From NCBI GenBank assembly GCA_030838025.1, contig JAUTXM010000421.1, positions 1 through 8,476 on the forward strand: 8,476 bases of DNA, written 5' to 3'. Below, piece by piece: positions 5,480 through 8,476 of this stretch. The first letter of the stretch is position 1, and every line of letters starts with the position of its first letter. The stretch comes from Acidimicrobiaceae bacterium. Its GTDB lineage: Bacteria; Actinomycetota; Acidimicrobiia; Acidimicrobiales; Palsa-688. Below the pieces are notes generated by a model that saw only the letters and a program-made list of their open reading frames with translations, searched no databases and had not been told where the DNA came from. Made by a program: the position numbers and the translations under genes.

Positions 5480-7075
5480 CCCGGTGAGTTGGAGGTCCTG
5501 ACTCCCCTTGGCGATGGCGGCGGCGAACCGGTCGGCCCCGGCATCGCGCCCACCACGGCACCCGCCGCCCGGCGCGGCCCTCGCCGGCGGTGGCCGGTTC
5601 TGGTCCTGGCCGCGGTGATCGTGGCAGTCGTCGTCGCGGTCCCTGTCCGAGCCCGCCTGGGCCGCAGCGAGCTGCGGTGGCTGGAGCGCCAATGGGCCCG
5701 CTCCCTGGCCGACGACACCGAGCGGACCACCGCCGAGCAGCGTTTGAAGGGCTACTCCTTGGTCGCCGACGAGACTCGGATCAACACCGCGGTGGCGTCG
5801 CTGTACCGCGAAGAGGTGCAGCGATTCCGCAGCAGCCGCAGCCGGTTGGGCACAGCCCTCCTGGTCGACCCGGGCTTGACCGCCGTCCGTTCCGACCTGG
5901 TCACGGCCCTCTCCCATCGCGGCGACCTCCTGGCCCAGGTCGCGGCGTGGTATGAGCATCCCGCCGATGGTTCGGTCCCCCAGAATGCCGACGATCAGAC
6001 CGCGGGCGACACGATCCGGGTCGATCATGCGCTCCGCGCCGCCCGGACCCATTGGGGTGAAACGCAGCCCGAAGCGAGTCATCAAGCCGCCCCCTATGCG
6101 TCGGCCAACGCCGCCTTGGCGGGGTTGGCCCGCTGGTTCGACCACCCCCTCGGGATCTCGCTGCTCGACGTGTCGGGCAGTCAACTGTTGCTCCTCGACA
6201 TCGATGCCAGCCGCAGCAGGCCGGTCGACGGGATCGTGACCGACGGCGCCGTGGTCGCCCGCCAGGGGTACCTGGCCTACCTCTCCAACGGAAAGATCTG
6301 GGCGGTCGCACCGGATGGTTCCGGAGCGCCCCGCTACCTGGCGACCGGTGACAATCTGTTCCCTGCCGCGGCGCCTGACGCCATCTGGGTGGAGGATCCG
6401 ACCAACCTGGCGGTCACCGAGGTCGACGGCTCCGGTCGCAGGCTCATCGGCCCGATCAGCGTGCCCGGGCAGGCAATCGAGGCCACGTCGAAGGCGTTCA
6501 TCGTGTCACCACCGGACCAACCCCTGAGCCAGATCTGGGATCGGACGACACGCCGAGTGTCGTGCACGCTCGGTGGCCCGGTCCCGCCCAGCCCGAGGGC
6601 GTTGGGCGCCCACTCGCTCGCGTATCTACTCGCCACCCAAGGCGACCTCGTGGTGTGGGTCGACACGGTCCCGCAACTGCATGTGACCGACGCCACGACG
6701 TGCAAGGACCGGCAGGTGTTGTCTCCGCCGACGCAATCGCAGACCCCACAGGGCTTCGGACCGGTCGTCGCCTTCAGCCCCGACGGTCGAACCCTCGCCG
6801 TCGCCGGTGCACCGACCACCGCCGACGATGGGGCGTACCCGTTCAGCCTGATCGACTTGGGGTCAGGTCGGGTGACCACCGTTCCGGTGCAGACCACCCT
6901 GGCAGTCGACGCCGTTGCTTGGACCACCGACGGAACGCGGTTGTTCTGGCTGAGCGGCGGCCAGTTCGGTCAACCGCCACTCATCGCCACGTGGCGGGTG
7001 GGCGACACTCGATCGCAACCGCTCCGGGTGGTCGGAATCGACCTCGGGCCCCAGCTGCTCGTCGTCCCGAAGTAG
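5468..7075 (+). CDS. Membrane-anchored beta-propeller-like protein, function unknown
   Basis: I do not recognise a specific family. The 535-aa product has a Pro/Gly/Arg-rich N-terminal tail (1-41), a single transmembrane helix (about 42-61), and a long extracytoplasmic part. Residues about 65-225 look alpha-helical and charged. From about 228 onward there are repeated beta-strand patterns with aspartate-containing turns, including KIWAVAPDGSG near 276-286, VTEVDGSG near 316-323 and AFSPDGRTLAVAG at 435-447. The last is typical of WD40-like/PD40 (TolB- or LpqB-like) propeller blades. Two cysteines, at about 366 and 412, could form a disulfide outside the cell. It begins 20 bases after the kinase stop on the same strand, so it is probably co-transcribed; it may sense a ligand or partner for the kinase, or be its substrate through the cytoplasmic tail. 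The GTG start at 5468 has only a weak ribosome binding site. Confidence 0.75.
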   Translation: MSPRPGELEVLTPLGDGGGEPVGPGIAPTTAPAARRGPRRRWPVLVLAAVIVAVVVAVPVRARLGRSELRWLERQWARSLADDTERTTAEQRLKGYSLVADETRINTAVASLYREEVQRFRSSRSRLGTALLVDPGLTAVRSDLVTALSHRGDLLAQVAAWYEHPADGSVPQNADDQTAGDTIRVDHALRAARTHWGETQPEASHQAAPYASANAALAGLARWFDHPLGISLLDVSGSQLLLLDIDASRSRPVDGIVTDGAVVARQGYLAYLSNGKIWAVAPDGSGAPRYLATGDNLFPAAAPDAIWVEDPTNLAVTEVDGSGRRLIGPISVPGQAIEATSKAFIVSPPDQPLSQIWDRTTRRVSCTLGGPVPPSPRALGAHSLAYLLATQGDLVVWVDTVPQLHVTDATTCKDRQVLSPPTQSQTPQGFGPVVAFSPDGRTLAVAGAPTTADDGAYPFSLIDLGSGRVTTVPVQTTLAVDAVAWTTDGTRLFWLSGGQFGQPPLIATWRVGDTRSQPLRVVGIDLGPQLLVVPK

Positions 7076-7079
7076 GCCG

Positions 7080-8264
7080 TTACGTGCGTTGCCAGTCCTT
7101 CCAGACGGCGTCGTAACCGGCCGCTCGCAGGACCGAGGCGATCTCGTTGGGGGACCGGGTATCGGCGATCTCGAATTGGGGCTCGGCGTCGCTGACCGAC
7201 GCGTAGCCGCCAGGCTCGGTGTGGGATCCGGCCGACATGGTCGTCACACCAAGGCGGACCAAGGCGTCGCGCAGGTTCGGCGATTCCCGGGTGGACAGGT
7301 TGATCCCGACGTCGGGCAGGGCGATGCGAAGGGCGCACAACAGCTGCACGAACTCGGCGTCGGTGATCGGATCGGCCGGCTGGAAGCCGCCCGCGGCGGG
7401 ACGAAGGCGGGGAAGGGCAATGGTGACTTCGCAACGCCACCACCGCTTCGTCAGAGCCCGGGCGTGGGCCGCAAGGGCGATGGCGTCGGTCCGCCAGTCG
7501 CGGTGCAGGCCGAGCAGGGCGCCGATGCCGAGCCGGCGCATCCCTGCCTCGGCGCCGCGATCGGGGGCCGCCAGCCGCCAGACGTAGTTGCGCTTCTTGC
7601 CCTTCAGGTGCACGGCGGCATACGTGGAGGGGTCGTAGGTCTCCTGGAAGACCGTGAGTCCGTCGCATCCCGCCCGGACGAGCCGCCGGTAGGTCTCGGT
7701 GTCCCAGACCTGGACCTCGGCCGAGAGCTGGGGGACCGTGTGGGCCAGGGCCTCCACGCACTCCACCAGGTAGTTCTTGCTCACGACCCGGGCGTGTTCA
7801 CCGGCCACCAGCAACAGGTGGCGGAAGCCCTGCGCCCGAAGGACCGCCGCCTCAGCCACGACCTCGTCGACCGAGAGCGTCCGGCGCCGGATGTCGTTGC
7901 CGGCCGAGAAACCGCAGTACGTGCACACCGACACGCATTCGTTGGAGAGGTACAGGGGGGCGTAGAGGCGCACCGTCGGACCGAAGCGGCGGATGGTCGT
8001 GGCGTGCGCCAGCTGCGCCAGCTCCTCGAGGCGGCCCCCGGCGGCCGGTGACAAAAGGACGGCGAAGTCCGCCAAGGCGGCGGAGCGGGTGTCGACCCGG
8101 CGTCCGAGCACCCGCTCGACCTCAGCGAGACCCGCGGGCCCTACGGCGCCCGCCAGCGCCCGCAAGCCCGCGATGTCGGTGCCGACCACGTCGGCGGCCG
8201 CGGTACCCGCAGGGGCGGCGTCGGGGCGGCTGTCGAGGACCAGAGGAACCGATTGAATCGCCAT
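7080..8264 (-). CDS. thiH: 2-iminoacetate synthase ThiH (radical SAM tyrosine lyase)
   Basis: It cleaves tyrosine with S-adenosylmethionine to 2-iminoacetate (dehydroglycine) and p-cresol, supplying the glycine-derived part of the thiamine thiazole ring to ThiG. The 394-aa product carries the radical-SAM cluster motif CVSVCTYC with Cys110, Cys114 and Cys117, preceded by the ThiH hallmark APLYLSNEC (102-110). Further ThiH landmarks are LLLVAGEH (150-157), FQETYDPSTYAAVHLKGKK (206-224), PRLRPAAGG (285-293), NLSTRESP (322-329), PGGYA (351-355), and the C-terminal VWKDW (387-391). These match the E. coli protein as I remember it (about 377 aa), with a longer N-terminus here. The ATG start at 8264 shares its A with the thiG stop (TGATG), so translation is probably coupled. 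The enzyme needs a [4Fe-4S] cluster and is oxygen sensitive. It ends 4 bases from the convergent propeller gene. Confidence 0.97.
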   Translation of the reverse strand: MAIQSVPLVLDSRPDAAPAGTAAADVVGTDIAGLRALAGAVGPAGLAEVERVLGRRVDTRSAALADFAVLLSPAAGGRLEELAQLAHATTIRRFGPTVRLYAPLYLSNECVSVCTYCGFSAGNDIRRRTLSVDEVVAEAAVLRAQGFRHLLLVAGEHARVVSKNYLVECVEALAHTVPQLSAEVQVWDTETYRRLVRAGCDGLTVFQETYDPSTYAAVHLKGKKRNYVWRLAAPDRGAEAGMRRLGIGALLGLHRDWRTDAIALAAHARALTKRWWRCEVTIALPRLRPAAGGFQPADPITDAEFVQLLCALRIALPDVGINLSTRESPNLRDALVRLGVTTMSAGSHTEPGGYASVSDAEPQFEIADTRSPNEIASVLRAAGYDAVWKDWQRT

Positions 8265-8476
8265 CAGCCGAGGAAACCCGTCAGCGGCGACGACGCTGAC
8301 GCCATGCTCGCCGGGACGGGGAGCCCGGCCTCGAAGGCCACCCGGCCCGCCTCCACCGCCAGGGCAAATGCCCGACCCATCGCTCGGGGATCGCGAGCCG
8401 TACCGATCGCCGTGTTGATCAGCACGGCGTCGGCGCCCAGTTCCATGGCCAGCGACGCATGGCTCGGGGCGCCGAT
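8264..8476 (-). CDS. thiG: Thiazole synthase ThiG, C-terminal part (cut by window edge)
   Basis: ThiG is a TIM-barrel enzyme that builds the thiazole phosphate of thiamine from 1-deoxy-D-xylulose 5-phosphate, ThiS thiocarboxylate and 2-iminoacetate from ThiH. Only the last 70 residues lie in the window. They begin IGAPSHASLAMELGADAVLINTAI, covering the loop and strand near the barrel's phosphate-binding end, continue through a family-typical DPRAMGRAFALAVEAGR helix, and finish with ASASSPLTGFLG, the usual ThiG C-terminus. The frame is open to the window edge, so the start and about 190 residues are outside. The stop TGA (8266-8264) overlaps the thiH ATG by one base, in the order thiG-thiH. 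Other thiazole genes such as thiS may lie upstream, beyond this window. Confidence 0.96.
   Translation of the reverse strand: MGAPSHASLAMELGADAVLINTAIGTARDPRAMGRAFALAVEAGRVAFEAGLPVPASMASASSPLTGFLG

Noticed and set aside
4356..5561. 401-aa open frame on the minus strand opposite the kinase
   Set aside because: The plus strand carries an intact kinase with all catalytic motifs; this frame is Arg/Gly-rich with no recognisable domain.
7089..8051. 320-aa open frame on the plus strand opposite thiH
   Set aside because: Antisense shadow of a confirmed radical-SAM gene; Gly/Arg/Asp-rich translation with no domain signature.

Overview
This is a GC-rich window of roughly two-thirds G+C, with strongly GC-biased third codon positions and frequent GTG starts. 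It looks like a high-GC actinobacterium. An actinobacterial lineage outside the classic aerobes, such as an acidimicrobial type, would fit, but that placement is only a guess from gene content. No phage, IS element, CRISPR array, tRNA or rRNA is visible.

Layout, left to right. (1) 1-367 has no convincing gene. It holds a conspicuous 91-bp imperfect palindrome (199-289) and a neighbouring pair of CCTAGG-containing repeats, both just downstream of ackA in its direction of transcription. (2) 368-3901 on the minus strand is a two-gene operon for a phosphoketolase (xfp) followed by an acetate kinase-family enzyme (ackA). Phosphoketolase makes acetyl phosphate from a sugar phosphate, and the kinase converts it to acetate plus ATP. 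The xfp/ackA junction is unusual: three stop-start TGATG overlaps in series, separated by two tiny reading frames, created in part by a 19-bp direct repeat. (3) 3902-4012 is a short divergent intergenic region. (4) 4013-7075 on the plus strand is a compact three-gene cluster: a 69-residue two-helix membrane peptide, a membrane-anchored serine/threonine kinase without a recognisable extracellular sensor domain, and a membrane-anchored protein with a beta-propeller-like extracytoplasmic part. I infer that these form one signalling unit. (5) 7080-8476 on the minus strand is the end of a thiamine thiazole operon: the C-terminal part of thiG, overlapping by one base with a complete thiH. The thiH stop lies 4 bases from the stop of the convergent propeller gene.

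Together, the phosphoketolase/acetate kinase pair and the oxygen-sensitive radical-SAM ThiH (rather than the oxidase ThiO common in well-known actinobacteria) suggest an organism that can live with little or no oxygen. That is an inference. The enzyme families themselves are well known. The least explained features are the serial stop-start junction, the 91-bp palindrome and the kinase/propeller cluster.
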